Positions 8,312-16,629 of a stretch of 64,000 nt of DNA are shown here, piece after piece (the stretch's first letter is position 1; the number at the start of each line of letters is the position of its first letter). The notes under the pieces are model-generated. The model saw only the letters and a program-made list of their open reading frames with translations, ran no database searches and was not told the DNA's origin. Position numbers and translations under genes: made by a program. The DNA lies in assembly GCA_963842835.1 (NCBI GenBank), contig CAWJIB010000010.1:62001-126000 (forward strand), read 5' to 3'. This DNA comes from Roseiarcus sp963842835 (GTDB taxonomy: Bacteria > Pseudomonadota > Alphaproteobacteria > Rhizobiales > Beijerinckiaceae).

Positions 8312-9256
8312 TCACGGCCGCGCCGATCGGCCTAAGCGCTCGATGACCAGCTCGAAATAGGCGTCGGCGTCGATCTCCTTGAGGACGAGGGCGTTGGCCG
8401 GCTGGCCGGTCACGCCCCACCAATCCACGATCGTCATCCCGCGGGTGAGGGCGTCGCAGCTGATCTCGACGTTGACCTTGCGGCCGGAGAAGAGTTCAGG
8501 CCTGAGCAGGTAAGCGATGACGGTCGGGTCATGCAGCGGGCCGCCGTCGGTGCCGTACTTGCGCTCGTCGAACCGCTTGTTGGCGGTCAGCAGATGATAG
8601 AACGCCTCCATGTGCGGCGAGCCGACCGCGCGCAAGGCGTTCATTCGCGCTTTGCTGGTCAGCGCCTTGTGGGTGCAGTCGAGCGGGATCATGACGATCG
8701 GCGCCGAGCAGGCGAAGACGGCGCGCGCCGCCTCAGGGTCGACGTAGATGTTGTATTCCGCCGAGGGCGTGACGTTGCCGCCCTCGCCGTGCGCCCCGCC
8801 CATCAGCACGATCCGATCCAGCCGCGAGGCGAGCCGCGGCTCTTTGGCCAGGGCGAGGGCGAGATTGGTCAGCGGCGCGAGGCAGCACATCGTGACGGTC
8901 CGCTCGGGCCGCGACATGACGAGGTCGACGATCGCGTCCAGGGCGAAGCCCTGCGCGGGCTTGAGCTTCGGCTCCGGCAGGTCGTAGCCCTCAAAGCCGT
9001 TCGCGCCGTGAACGTGCTGCGCCGTCGTCAGCTTGCGGCACAGCGGACCGCTGGCGCCCGCGTAGACCGGCACGTCGCCCCGCCCCGTCAACTCCAGCGC
9101 CTTGAGGGCGTTCTTCGTCGTTAGCTGCAACGGCGCGTTGCCGCCCACCGTCGTGATGGCGATGACTTCGAGCGCTTCGGGAGAGCCGAGCGCCATGAGG
9201 AAGGCGACCGCGTCGTCGGGAGATGGATCGGCGTCGATGATGATCGGGCGAGCCAT
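8312..9256 (-). CDS. Inosine-uridine preferring nucleoside hydrolase
   Basis: 314 residues. The N-terminal calcium-binding signature reads DADPSPDDAVAF rather than the more common DADPGHDD, keeping the essential aspartates. Other family motifs are NVTPSAEYNIYVDPEAA around residue 165, PLDCTHKAL around 200 and DPTVIAYLL around 255. The enzyme splits nucleosides into base and ribose for salvage. The ATG at 9256 is preferred because GAGGAG lies 6 nt upstream; a frame extension to 9289 lacks a ribosome site. Convergent with moeA. Confidence 0.93.
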   Translation of the reverse strand: MARPIIIDADPSPDDAVAFLMALGSPEALEVIAITTVGGNAPLQLTTKNALKALELTGRGDVPVYAGASGPLCRKLTTAQHVHGANGFEGYDLPEPKLKPAQGFALDAIVDLVMSRPERTVTMCCLAPLTNLALALAKEPRLASRLDRIVLMGGAHGEGGNVTPSAEYNIYVDPEAARAVFACSAPIVMIPLDCTHKALTSKARMNALRAVGSPHMEAFYHLLTANKRFDERKYGTDGGPLHDPTVIAYLLRPELFSGRKVNVEISCDALTRGMTIVDWWGVTGQPANALVLKEIDADAYFELVIERLGRSARP

Positions 9257-9332
9257 GCGGTCTCCTCGATTGCGACGAGAGCTTAGCAAGCCGCCTTACG
9301 ACGTCACAAGCTGTCGTGGCGTCCCGCAATGG

Positions 9333-9366
9333 AGCGAGGCCCGAGCCCGCGTGGACGGGCCTCGCT
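9333..9366 (-). terminator. Hairpin, possible terminator of the CHAP-like gene
   Basis: AGCGAGGCCCG and CGGGCCTCGCT form a perfect 11-bp stem around a 12-nt loop, 68 nt beyond the stop codon of the minus-strand gene at 9434-9910. There is no T-run after it, so it is either a rho-assisted terminator or an RNA 3'-end stabiliser. Confidence 0.5.
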
Positions 9367-9433
9367 GCAGCGCTCTCCGCCGTGGCGCGCCGGATTTCCC
9401 CGGCTGACGCGAGCGGGTTGAGACCCGCGTCCT

Positions 9434-9910
9434 TTACCGCACTTCGACGAACGCCACGACGGCGTTGCGAGCGATGGTCGCTTGCGCGACGCGGTGGCCC
9501 CAGTTGCCGGAAATGAGGCGGATCGAGCCGTCCGGCTCGACGCCTTCGACAATGCCGACGTGGCCGGCCCAGCCGCGCCGGGTGCGGATCACCGCGAGCG
9601 CGCCGACTTTCGGGCCGGACAGGCGCGGGCCGTAATCGAGCGCCGAAGCGACGAGCCGGTTGGCGAGCGGCCTATGGCCGGTGCGGCGCAGCCAGAAGGA
9701 AACCGCGTCCGCGCACCACGGGCCGGCCATGCCGGTCATATTGCCGGAGCCGAGCCATCGCGCCGCCTCGGCGAGCACGTCGCCCCCTGCGCGCGCTTGC
9801 ACGGGCGAAGCGGAAGCGACCGACGGCGCGCCGGACCTTTGCGCCAGCGCGGCGCCCGGCAACAAAAAGGCCGCCACGACAGCGGCCGCAATAAGTGTTC
9901 TATTCAACAA
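9434..9910 (-). CDS. Secreted CHAP-like (NlpC/P60-type) cysteine hydrolase
   Basis: 158 residues. The first 23 residues form a signal peptide ending ALA-Q. The mature part is a compact CHAP/TIGR02594-like domain: the catalytic Cys is in GPWCADAVSFWL and the His in GWAGHVGIVEG, followed by ISGNWGHRVA. Such domains are amidases or endopeptidases that cut peptidoglycan; here there is no separate wall-binding domain. Its 5' flank is the AT-rich accessory region at 9.9-10.1 kb. Confidence 0.82.
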   Translation of the reverse strand: MLNRTLIAAAVVAAFLLPGAALAQRSGAPSVASASPVQARAGGDVLAEAARWLGSGNMTGMAGPWCADAVSFWLRRTGHRPLANRLVASALDYGPRLSGPKVGALAVIRTRRGWAGHVGIVEGVEPDGSIRLISGNWGHRVAQATIARNAVVAFVEVR

Positions 9911-10392
9911 CTCGCTCCATTTTTATTATAGGCGCAATCAAACCCACAGAGAGCATGGCTATCTCTCGCGATAGGAGACTCTTGTGGATAGCTATAATCG
10001 TCTACTGTTGGAACTGTATGTTCTTATTAATTTTCCAACAGACGCACATTATTGCGCGATACGATTGGCTGCGTTTTTACGGATAATTATGTCAGCAATG
10101 TGGACACGCTTTTTGCGCCGGCAGCGGCGCGCAAAAGCGAGCGTCTCGGGGAACTCTGCCGATGTGGCGAGCATTGGCCTAGGCAATGTCGATTATGACG
10201 GGGAGTTACTTCTTGGTCGGCGCGCGCGCCGCGCGGGCGGCTTTGCAACTCAAGGCGAATGCGCAGCATTCGTCCGGCGCGACCAGCTGCGCCGCCCGCG
10301 CTGGCCGCGAGGCCAAATCTGCACTAACGTTTCCATTGGACCAGTCTTTGGGGGCGATCGGCGCCCGCCATCACGCGGCTATCGAGCGACCG
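9911..10392. other. AT-rich spacer with inverted repeat
   Basis: 482 nt without a convincing gene. The first 180 nt are clearly richer in A and T than the rest of the window. CTGTTGGAA (10005-10013) and TTCCAACAG (10033-10041) form a perfect 9-bp inverted repeat with a 19-nt loop, and TATAAT occurs at 9993-9998 without a convincing -35 partner. Short frames run through both strands (for example 9895-10086 plus) but none resembles a known protein. The part from 10186 is in frame with the phosphatase gene and could be an N-terminal extension. Confidence 0.55.
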
Positions 10393-11154
10393 ATGCTTTC
10401 CTGGCTCAAAACTCTTGTCCGTCGCGAGCAAACATATCCGCCGGCGCCGGAGGGCGTGGTGCTCTACGCAATCGGCGACATCCACGGCCGGTCGGATTGC
10501 CTGGCGGGCGCGCATGCCCTCATCGATCGCGATATCGGCCGCCTGGGAAATCGCGATCGTGCGGTCGAGATCTATCTTGGCGACTATGTCGATCGCGGTC
10601 CGGATTCAAAAGGGGTGATCGATCGCCTCATAGAGCGCGCTAGCACGACGCGCATGGTGTTGCTGAAGGGCAACCACGAAATCATCATGGAGTCATTCCT
10701 GCGGGGTCTGACGCCTTTTGACGACTGGCGGAAGCTGGGCGGGCTTGAGACTATCCTCTCTTACGGCGTCGACGCGCGCGCGCGGTTAGCGCGCGGCGGG
10801 ACAATTTCACATCGCGATCTCGCGGAAAGGATTCCCCTCTCACATCTACAGTTTATTTCCGGCCTCGAGAATCTCCGCCGGTTTGGTCGTTATTGTTTCG
10901 TCCATGCGGGGCTCAGGCCCGGCATCCCAGCCGAGAAGCAGTCTATCGAGGACCTCGTGTGGATTCGCGAGGATTTCTTAAATTTCGCCGGCGATTTTGG
11001 TTGTGTCGTCGTGCACGGGCATACGCCGGTCGACGCCATCGAGTTCCTGCCGAACAGGGTGAATATAGACACCGGCGCCTACGCCACTAATCGCCTCTCG
11101 ATCATCCGGATCGATGCGCAAGGTCTTTCGGTCCTGGAAGACGCGCCGAGATGA
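10393..11154 (+). CDS. PPP-family metallophosphatase (Ser/Thr phosphatase or ApaH-like)
   Basis: 253 residues from the ATG at 10393. The dinuclear-metal phosphoesterase motifs are all present: GDIHGR near residue 26, GDYVDRG near 60, GNHE near 92, HAGLRPG near 172 and HGHTPVD near 210. This family includes bacterial protein phosphatases and diadenosine-tetraphosphatases; sequence alone does not separate them. The in-frame upstream part (from 10186) is low complexity and was excluded. The gene lies between an AT-rich segment and an IS3 remnant, suggesting an acquired pocket. Confidence 0.88.
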   Translation: MLSWLKTLVRREQTYPPAPEGVVLYAIGDIHGRSDCLAGAHALIDRDIGRLGNRDRAVEIYLGDYVDRGPDSKGVIDRLIERASTTRMVLLKGNHEIIMESFLRGLTPFDDWRKLGGLETILSYGVDARARLARGGTISHRDLAERIPLSHLQFISGLENLRRFGRYCFVHAGLRPGIPAEKQSIEDLVWIREDFLNFAGDFGCVVVHGHTPVDAIEFLPNRVNIDTGAYATNRLSIIRIDAQGLSVLEDAPR

Positions 11155-11234
11155 GCCTCCTCGACTTCGCCGCCATCATGGCGTCAAGCGCGACAATATC
11201 GCTCGGCGCGAGCGGAGAGCGAGACGGCATTGTC

Positions 11235-11298
11235 ATGTCCGGACAGATGAAGAGAACCAAGTTCACGGAAGAGCAGACTATTGGAGCGCTGCGCGCAA
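11235..11298 (+). pseudogene. IS3-family transposase OrfA remnant (5' stub)
   Basis: The frame starting at 11235 reads MSGQMKRTKFTEEQTIGALR and then loses similarity. MKRTKFTEEQTIGALR is close to the standard N-terminus of IS3-group OrfA proteins (MKRTRFTEEQIIGVLKE type). The remaining helix-turn-helix, OrfB and inverted repeats are absent, so this is a small scar of an insertion sequence. It sits 80 nt after the phosphatase gene. Confidence 0.65.
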
Positions 11299-11385
11299 CC
11301 CCATCCAGCCCCCCGGCTTTGGCGATGGCGACGTCGCTTTCGACAATGCCTGCGATCCGCAGGACCCCCTTTGCGGCCCTCCGCG

Positions 11386-11790
11386 TCATCCCGGCGATGA
11401 ATCTTCGGGCGACGGCATGAAGACTCCCGTCGCTTCGTCCATCCAAATCAGATGATCGTGCACCGCCTTGACGCCCGGCATGTTCCGCGCGACCGCAAGC
11501 AGCGCTTGGCGATGACTCTCGCTCGGAGTCGTCCCACGAAATTCCACGACGCCATCGTGAACGCTGACGCTGATCAAGGCGTGGCGGTCCGCTCCCTTGG
11601 CGTCGACTTGCGAGGAGATCGCTCTGCGGATTTCGGCGTCCTCAGGCGTCTCTTCCGCCTCGCACGCGGTCAGCAGGATGTCGGCCAGCGCGCGATGGAA
11701 TGAATCCATCGCGGGCATATCGCCGACCTGCGATTGAAGAGCGCGCCCGATCGCTCTGGCAATGTTGGCGTCAAGCAGGATGTCGGCCAT
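11386..11790 (-). CDS. BON-domain protein
   Basis: 134 residues, no signal peptide. Residues 50-118 form a BON domain: DAEIRRAISSQVDAKG, then ALISVSVHDGVVEFRGTTPSES and the helix RQALLAVARNMPGVKAVHD. BON domains are usually periplasmic or membrane-associated, bind phospholipid and appear in osmotic-shock proteins such as OsmY; the lack of an export signal is unusual. The N-terminal 45 residues are helical and unrecognised. It may be expressed alone: the nearest same-strand gene, recO, is downstream-unrelated in position (its 3' end is 183 nt away). Confidence 0.75.
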   Translation of the reverse strand: MADILLDANIARAIGRALQSQVGDMPAMDSFHRALADILLTACEAEETPEDAEIRRAISSQVDAKGADRHALISVSVHDGVVEFRGTTPSESHRQALLAVARNMPGVKAVHDHLIWMDEATGVFMPSPEDSSPG

Positions 11791-11972
11791 GGTCCAACTC
11801 CTCCCGTCTATGGCCTTCTCGGCGTGCGGCGACGCGCCGCCTCGGTCGCAAAAAGCAATCTATAGTCATTATGAAGGCGTTGAGGAAGCCAACGTTGATC
11901 CGGCCCGTCCCGATGCGCCGCGATCCAGCCCGGGGAAGGCGGGCCCGAGCCATCGCGTCCGATTTCATCCCC

Positions 11973-12710
11973 CTATTCTCCCCGCCCTGCCTTCGCCGCC
12001 GCCGCCAGGAACGCGCGGCGTGAATCCGGCAGCGGCAGGCCGCGCGGGGCGAAGAGATCGCGCGTCAGGAAGAAGCCGGTCAGGCGGAACGCATCGGCGA
12101 TCTCGGCGGACTTTGGCGCCGGCGCCTGCGCGCCGGGGCGCAAGAAAGCGGGCAGCGGCAGCAGCTGCTCGCGCCAGCGCTCGCCCGCCGCGGCGCTGAC
12201 GGCGCGGCCCGACTTCGGCGAGACGTAGATCAGATCCTCGCGCGCGCCGGTCGCCGCGCAGCGCTCGAGATCGAGCGAAAAGCCGCATTCGGCGAGCACC
12301 TGCGCCTCGAAACGCGCGACCAGCGCCGGCGCGAGGCCGGCGTCGTCGAGATGATCGGCGATCAGCCCCAGCGCTTCGAACAGCCGTTCGTGCGGATCGC
12401 GCTCGGGCAACAGACGCAGGAGAGCCCCGAGATAGCCGACGCCGGAGAGCGCCAGCGCGCTGGCGATGAGGCGCCCGGCCCGCAGCGCGAGCGGTTCGAC
12501 GGAATAGGCGCCGAGATGTTCGTCGAGGCGCGCGCGCCAGACGAGGCCGAGACTGTTGCCCGGCTGCAGCGCGCTTTGCAGGCGGGTCGACCGGCCGCCG
12601 CGCACGAGGCCGAGATGGCGTCCGTGCGCGCGGGTCATCGCCTCCACGATCGCCGAACTCTCGCCATGGCGGCGCACGCCGATGACGATGCCTTCGTCGC
12701 GCCATTCCAT
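11973..12710 (-). CDS. recO: DNA repair protein RecO
   Basis: 245 residues. RecO helps RecR load RecA on SSB-coated single-stranded DNA in the RecFOR pathway. The N-terminal OB fold is recognisable (MEWRDEGIVIGVRRHGESSA, then GLVRGG), followed by the helical C-terminal domain with FEAQVLAECGF and LTGFFLTRDLF. The zinc-finger cysteines of some RecO proteins are reduced here. The start at 12710 gives standard length; the longer open frame to 13076 is a shadow of the MFS gene. It follows the MFS gene after 14 nt and is probably transcribed with it. Confidence 0.92.
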   Translation of the reverse strand: MEWRDEGIVIGVRRHGESSAIVEAMTRAHGRHLGLVRGGRSTRLQSALQPGNSLGLVWRARLDEHLGAYSVEPLALRAGRLIASALALSGVGYLGALLRLLPERDPHERLFEALGLIADHLDDAGLAPALVARFEAQVLAECGFSLDLERCAATGAREDLIYVSPKSGRAVSAAAGERWREQLLPLPAFLRPGAQAPAPKSAEIADAFRLTGFFLTRDLFAPRGLPLPDSRRAFLAAAAKAGRGE

Positions 12711-12724
12711 CGCGCCGCTCCAAC

Positions 12725-13963
12725 TCAACGCAGGGTAAGATGGCGCGGCGGCGGGACTTTTGAAAGGCGCAGCGCGATGACGAGCGCAGCTCCCGTTAGC
12801 GCCGCGAGCAGCCCGGCGACGCCGGGCCACCCTGCCCGCGCGAAGAATACGCCGCCTGCCGAGCCCGCCAGGCTCGCCCCGACATAATAGAAGAAGAGAT
12901 AGAGCGCCGAGGCCTGCGCGCGCGCGCCATGCGCCCGAAGCCCGACCCAGCTCGAGGCGATCGAATGGGCGCCGAAGAAGCCCCAGGTTATCAAGCCGAC
13001 GCCGACGACGATGGCCACGATATTGTCCGGCAGCGTCACTGCGACGCCCGTCAATTCGATCGCGATGGCGATCCACAGCATGCGCCGGCGTCCATAACGG
13101 CCGGCCAGATCCCCCATCACCGGCGCGCTGACCGCGCCCAGGAGGTAGAGCACGAAGACGAGGCCGATAATGGTCTGGCTGAACGAAAACGGCGGCGCCG
13201 CCAGGCGAAAGCCAATGTAATTGTAAGCGCAGACGAACGACCCCAACAATAGAAATCCCTCGGCGAACAGCAGGCGTAGGCCGGGATCGGAAAAATGCCC
13301 CGCGAGCGAGCCGGCGAGTCCGCCGAAGTCGGGCCGGCGCGGCAAAAAACCGCGCGAGACCGGCAAGCCCAAGGCGATGAGCGCCGCGCCGACGAGTCCG
13401 ACCGCGCCCGCCGCCGCGATCGCCGGACGCCAGCCAAGCTGGTCGCTGAGCGCGGCGACGACGAGGCGTCCGGCCATTCCGCCCAGCGTGCTGCCGGCGA
13501 TGTAGAGCCCCATCGCCAAGCCGATCGCCTCGGCGTCCATCTCGTCGGCGATATAGGCCATCGCGACCGCCGGCAGGCCTGAGAGCGCGAGGCCGCAGAG
13601 CGCGCGCAGCGCCAGTAGCGTCGGCCAGTCGGGCGCCAGCGCGGCGAGCATCGTGACGAGCGAGGACGCGGCAAGCGAAAAGACCATGACGCGCTTGCGT
13701 CCGAGAATCTCGGAAAACGCGCCCGCCCCGATCATCGCGACGGCGAGCACGGCGCTCGCGACCGACAGCGAGAGGCTGGCGACAGCCGGCGAAACCGCGA
13801 ATTCGCGCGCGAACACGGGCATCAGCGGCTGCACGCTGTACAGCAGCGCGAAGGTGGAAAAGCCGCCGAGGAACAAAGGGCCGGTGACGCGCCAGAACGC
13901 CGCGTCGGAGCGCGAAATTCTGGGCAGGCTGGGGCGGGGCTGGGGCGAGTCGCCGGAGGACAT
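12725..13963 (-). CDS. MFS transporter (YnfM-like, 12 TM)
   Basis: 412 residues with about twelve hydrophobic segments. The N-terminal FLGGFSTFALLYSVQPLMP and the loop motif GAFSEILGRKRVM (the major facilitator G-x-L-x-D/E-x-x-GRK pattern) are characteristic of the YnfM/arabinose-efflux-like branch. A second GRYGRRRM motif marks the middle of the second half. Substrate cannot be predicted; members are efflux pumps. The gene is upstream of recO with a 14-nt gap. Confidence 0.9.
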   Translation of the reverse strand: MSSGDSPQPRPSLPRISRSDAAFWRVTGPLFLGGFSTFALLYSVQPLMPVFAREFAVSPAVASLSLSVASAVLAVAMIGAGAFSEILGRKRVMVFSLAASSLVTMLAALAPDWPTLLALRALCGLALSGLPAVAMAYIADEMDAEAIGLAMGLYIAGSTLGGMAGRLVVAALSDQLGWRPAIAAAGAVGLVGAALIALGLPVSRGFLPRRPDFGGLAGSLAGHFSDPGLRLLFAEGFLLLGSFVCAYNYIGFRLAAPPFSFSQTIIGLVFVLYLLGAVSAPVMGDLAGRYGRRRMLWIAIAIELTGVAVTLPDNIVAIVVGVGLITWGFFGAHSIASSWVGLRAHGARAQASALYLFFYYVGASLAGSAGGVFFARAGWPGVAGLLAALTGAALVIALRLSKVPPPRHLTLR

Positions 13964-14031
13964 GCGCGCTTCCTAGCCGCCATGGGCCGAGAACGAAAGC
14001 AAAAGGCTCGCCGAAGCGCGCGGGTTCCCCG

Positions 14032-15378
14032 TCAACGCCACGAATTGAACCAGATGCGCTGGGAAAAAGCGTCCGGGCCGACGGGGAATTGGGCGGAAAG
14101 CACCGGCAGGAAATAGACGAAGGTCAGCCCCGCCAGGACGAGACAGCCCAGCGCCGGCCCATTGCGCGGCCGCGCGCCGCCGCGAAACAACGCCAGCGCC
14201 AGCGCCGGCCCGAGGCAAAGCAGCGCGGGAAAATAGTAATAGAAGAATTCGAGCCCCTTGGGATTGAGCGCCCACGGCAGATATTGCGAGAAGAATGCGA
14301 CGGCGACGATCATCCCATCGATTTCGCGGCGCCAAATCCACCGCCACGCCATGACGAGGATCGCCGCCTCGCCGGCATAAAAGACCAATGGATTGGCGAG
14401 CGCGACGATCGCTTGGGCCGGATTTGTCTCGCTCCACGCCGAGACGCCGGCGCCCTCGACATGGAAGAGATACCAGACCGGTCGCGTCATCGCCGGCCAA
14501 TCGAACCACAGGCTCGAATAGGGATGCGTCGCCGAAACCCCCGTCATGATCGCGATCATGCGGCGTTGCGAAGAGAAAAATTCGAGGGCCGAGCCCTCGT
14601 GGATCATTTGCGGGAGATAAACGAGGAAATAGGGGACGAACGGCGCGACGACGAAGACGAGGAACGTCTTCGGCGGGGTTAACGCAGCCCAGGCGTCCGG
14701 CGCGAAGAAATCCGTTTGCCTGGCGTCTTCGAAGCGCACGCGCCACAGACGCAAAAGGCCGATCAGCAAGCGCACGGCAAGGATGCCGACGAGCAAGAAC
14801 AAACCCGACAATTTGCACGCGCTCGCCAGCCCGAGGCTGACGCCCATCGCCATCGCCAGGACCAACGACTTGCCCGGCGATTGTCTTTCCTTCAGACTGA
14901 GCGTGAAGAACGCGAGCGCGAAGGCGCAGAAGGCCATCAGGAAGATGTCCAGCATCGCGATGCGCGCCTGGACGTAGAGCACGCAATCGAACAGCGTGAT
15001 CGCGCTCGCCCACAGCGCTTGGCTAAGATCGCGCAGCAAAGCGAACGACCAGATCAGCATCGCCACCAGCGTCAGCGACCCGAACAACGCGCTCATCGCG
15101 CGCCAGCCCAGAGCGTCGTCGCCGAAGATCAGCATCCCGCCGGCGATCAGGAGCTTGCCGAGCGGAGGATGTTCCTGATGCAGCATCTCTCCGGATTTGA
15201 TCAACGTGCGCGCGGTCGGCACGTACCAGGTTTCGTCGAAATAGACGTCGCGCGCCGCGCCGAGGCCCCACAGGAACAGCGCGAGCGAGCCGAAGAAGAG
15301 GAATGCGCACCAGAACGCGAGCGCTTTGCGGGTCGGCGCGAAGAGGCGCGCGGCGACATTGCGGACGTTGGTCGGCAT
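14032..15378 (-). CDS. GT39-type protein O-mannosyltransferase-like membrane glycosyltransferase
   Basis: 448 residues with about ten membrane spans. The first periplasmic loop carries the catalytic acidic pair (YFDETWYVP near residue 47) and HQEHPPLGKLLI, both hallmarks of the PMT/GT-C family, plus ARIAMLDIFLMAF. These enzymes transfer sugar from a polyprenyl-phosphate donor to proteins or lipids on the outer face of the inner membrane. The acceptor is unknown; no companion gene is adjacent. Confidence 0.85.
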   Translation of the reverse strand: MPTNVRNVAARLFAPTRKALAFWCAFLFFGSLALFLWGLGAARDVYFDETWYVPTARTLIKSGEMLHQEHPPLGKLLIAGGMLIFGDDALGWRAMSALFGSLTLVAMLIWSFALLRDLSQALWASAITLFDCVLYVQARIAMLDIFLMAFCAFALAFFTLSLKERQSPGKSLVLAMAMGVSLGLASACKLSGLFLLVGILAVRLLIGLLRLWRVRFEDARQTDFFAPDAWAALTPPKTFLVFVVAPFVPYFLVYLPQMIHEGSALEFFSSQRRMIAIMTGVSATHPYSSLWFDWPAMTRPVWYLFHVEGAGVSAWSETNPAQAIVALANPLVFYAGEAAILVMAWRWIWRREIDGMIVAVAFFSQYLPWALNPKGLEFFYYYFPALLCLGPALALALFRGGARPRNGPALGCLVLAGLTFVYFLPVLSAQFPVGPDAFSQRIWFNSWR

Positions 15379-15542
15379 GAGGCGGTTCTTTCCCGACGTT
15401 GCGGCCTTCGATCATGCCTGCGGCGGCCGCGCGCGACAATCGGCGCGGATTGACGGGCCTCAAGGACGGACCGTGGCGCTTGGGGCAAGAAACAAGCGGC
15501 GCGGTCGGCGTTCCCTGGCCGTCATCAAAAGAACGCGCCGCC

Positions 15543-15680
15543 ATGAGAGAAGTAGCCCGTTTCTTTCGCGACCGGGGCAAATTTCCCGACGCTTTGGCGG
15601 CGCGGCCGCCCGACGCAGTCATCGCCCGCGTGGAGACATCCGGCGCCCGACTCCGGCATGAAGGAGGAGCAACAGCATGA
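15543..15680 (+). CDS. Possible small protein coupled to the stomatin gene
   Basis: A 45-residue frame (MREVARFFRDRGKFPDAL...) ends in a TGA that overlaps the next gene's start as ATGA, suggesting translational coupling. The frame is open back to 15399, and no good ribosome site is seen at the ATG at 15543. No family is recognised; it may be a chance frame in the leader of the stomatin-like gene. Confidence 0.25.
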   Translation: MREVARFFRDRGKFPDALAARPPDAVIARVETSGARLRHEGGATA

Positions 15681-16600
15681 GGAAATCCAACGCCCTGCCG
15701 ACGCTGATCTTCGTCGTCATCCTCGCTCTCGGCTTAGGCCTAGCCTATTCGACCGCGGCGCCGCCCGATTACCTCGCGAGCGCCTGGATCGCCATCCTCG
15801 CCTTGGTCGTCGCCTTCATCGTCGCCTACGCCATTAAAATCGCCGATCAATGGGAACGGGTGGTGGTGCTGCGGCTCGGGCGCTTCCGCTCGCTCGAGGG
15901 GCCGGGGCTGTTTTTCATCATTCCGATCATCGAGACCGTCCCCTATTGGATCGACACCCGCGTCATCACCAGCGCGTTCAAGGCGGAAAAGACCCTCACC
16001 AAGGACACCGTGCCGGTGGACGTCGACGCCGTGCTGTTCTGGAAGGTCATCGACCCAAAGAAGGCGGCGCTCGACGTCGCCGACTATTACGGGGCGATCA
16101 ACTGGGCGGCGCAGACGGCGCTTCGCGACGTCATCGGCAAGACCATGCTCGCGGACATGCTGGAGGGAAGGGAAAAGATCAGCGCCGAACTGCAGAAAAT
16201 CATCGACGTGCGCACCGAGCCCTGGGGAATCAACGTCATTTCGGTGGAGGTCAAGGACGTCCTGATCCCTCCGGCCTTGCAGGATGCGATGTCGATGCAG
16301 GCGCAGGCGGAGCGCGAACGCCAGGCGCGCGTCATCCTCGGCGATTCGGAGCGCCAGGTGGCGGAGAAATTCGCCGAGGCGGCGCTGACCTACGCCAACA
16401 ACCCGACCGCCTTTCATCTGCGCGCGATGAACATGCTCTACGAGGGGCTGAAGCGGGACAACGCCACCATCGTCATCGTGCCGAGCACCGCGGTCGAAAC
16501 GATGCAGCTCGGCGGCCTGGCCGGGATAACGGCGTTGACGCAGACGCTCGGCCAAGCGCGCGCCCCGGCGGCTCCGTCAAGCGGCGCTCCTCCGACCTGA
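15677..16600 (+). CDS. Stomatin-like SPFH-domain protein (slipin)
   Basis: 307 residues. Two N-terminal hydrophobic segments (about 9-28 and 36-53) anchor the protein, followed by an SPFH domain starting at QWERVVVLRLGRF and including GPGLFFIIPIIETVPYWIDTR (shown here in part) and AEKTLTKDTVPVDVDAVLFWKV. The helical tail has ALQDAMSMQAQAERERQARV. Slipins form oligomeric membrane scaffolds and often recruit proteases. AAGGAGGAG lies 9-10 nt before the ATG. The usual NfeD partner gene is not adjacent. Confidence 0.92.
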   Translation: MRKSNALPTLIFVVILALGLGLAYSTAAPPDYLASAWIAILALVVAFIVAYAIKIADQWERVVVLRLGRFRSLEGPGLFFIIPIIETVPYWIDTRVITSAFKAEKTLTKDTVPVDVDAVLFWKVIDPKKAALDVADYYGAINWAAQTALRDVIGKTMLADMLEGREKISAELQKIIDVRTEPWGINVISVEVKDVLIPPALQDAMSMQAQAERERQARVILGDSERQVAEKFAEAALTYANNPTAFHLRAMNMLYEGLKRDNATIVIVPSTAVETMQLGGLAGITALTQTLGQARAPAAPSSGAPPT

Positions 16601-16629
16601 CCGGCCCCAAGGAGCGCCGGGCCGCGCCT

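Noticed and set aside
9895..10086. 63-residue plus-strand frame in the AT-rich leader (MFYSTTRSIFIIG...)
   Set aside because: Hydrophobic in parts, but no ribosome site and no recognisable family; AT-rich DNA alone explains the composition.
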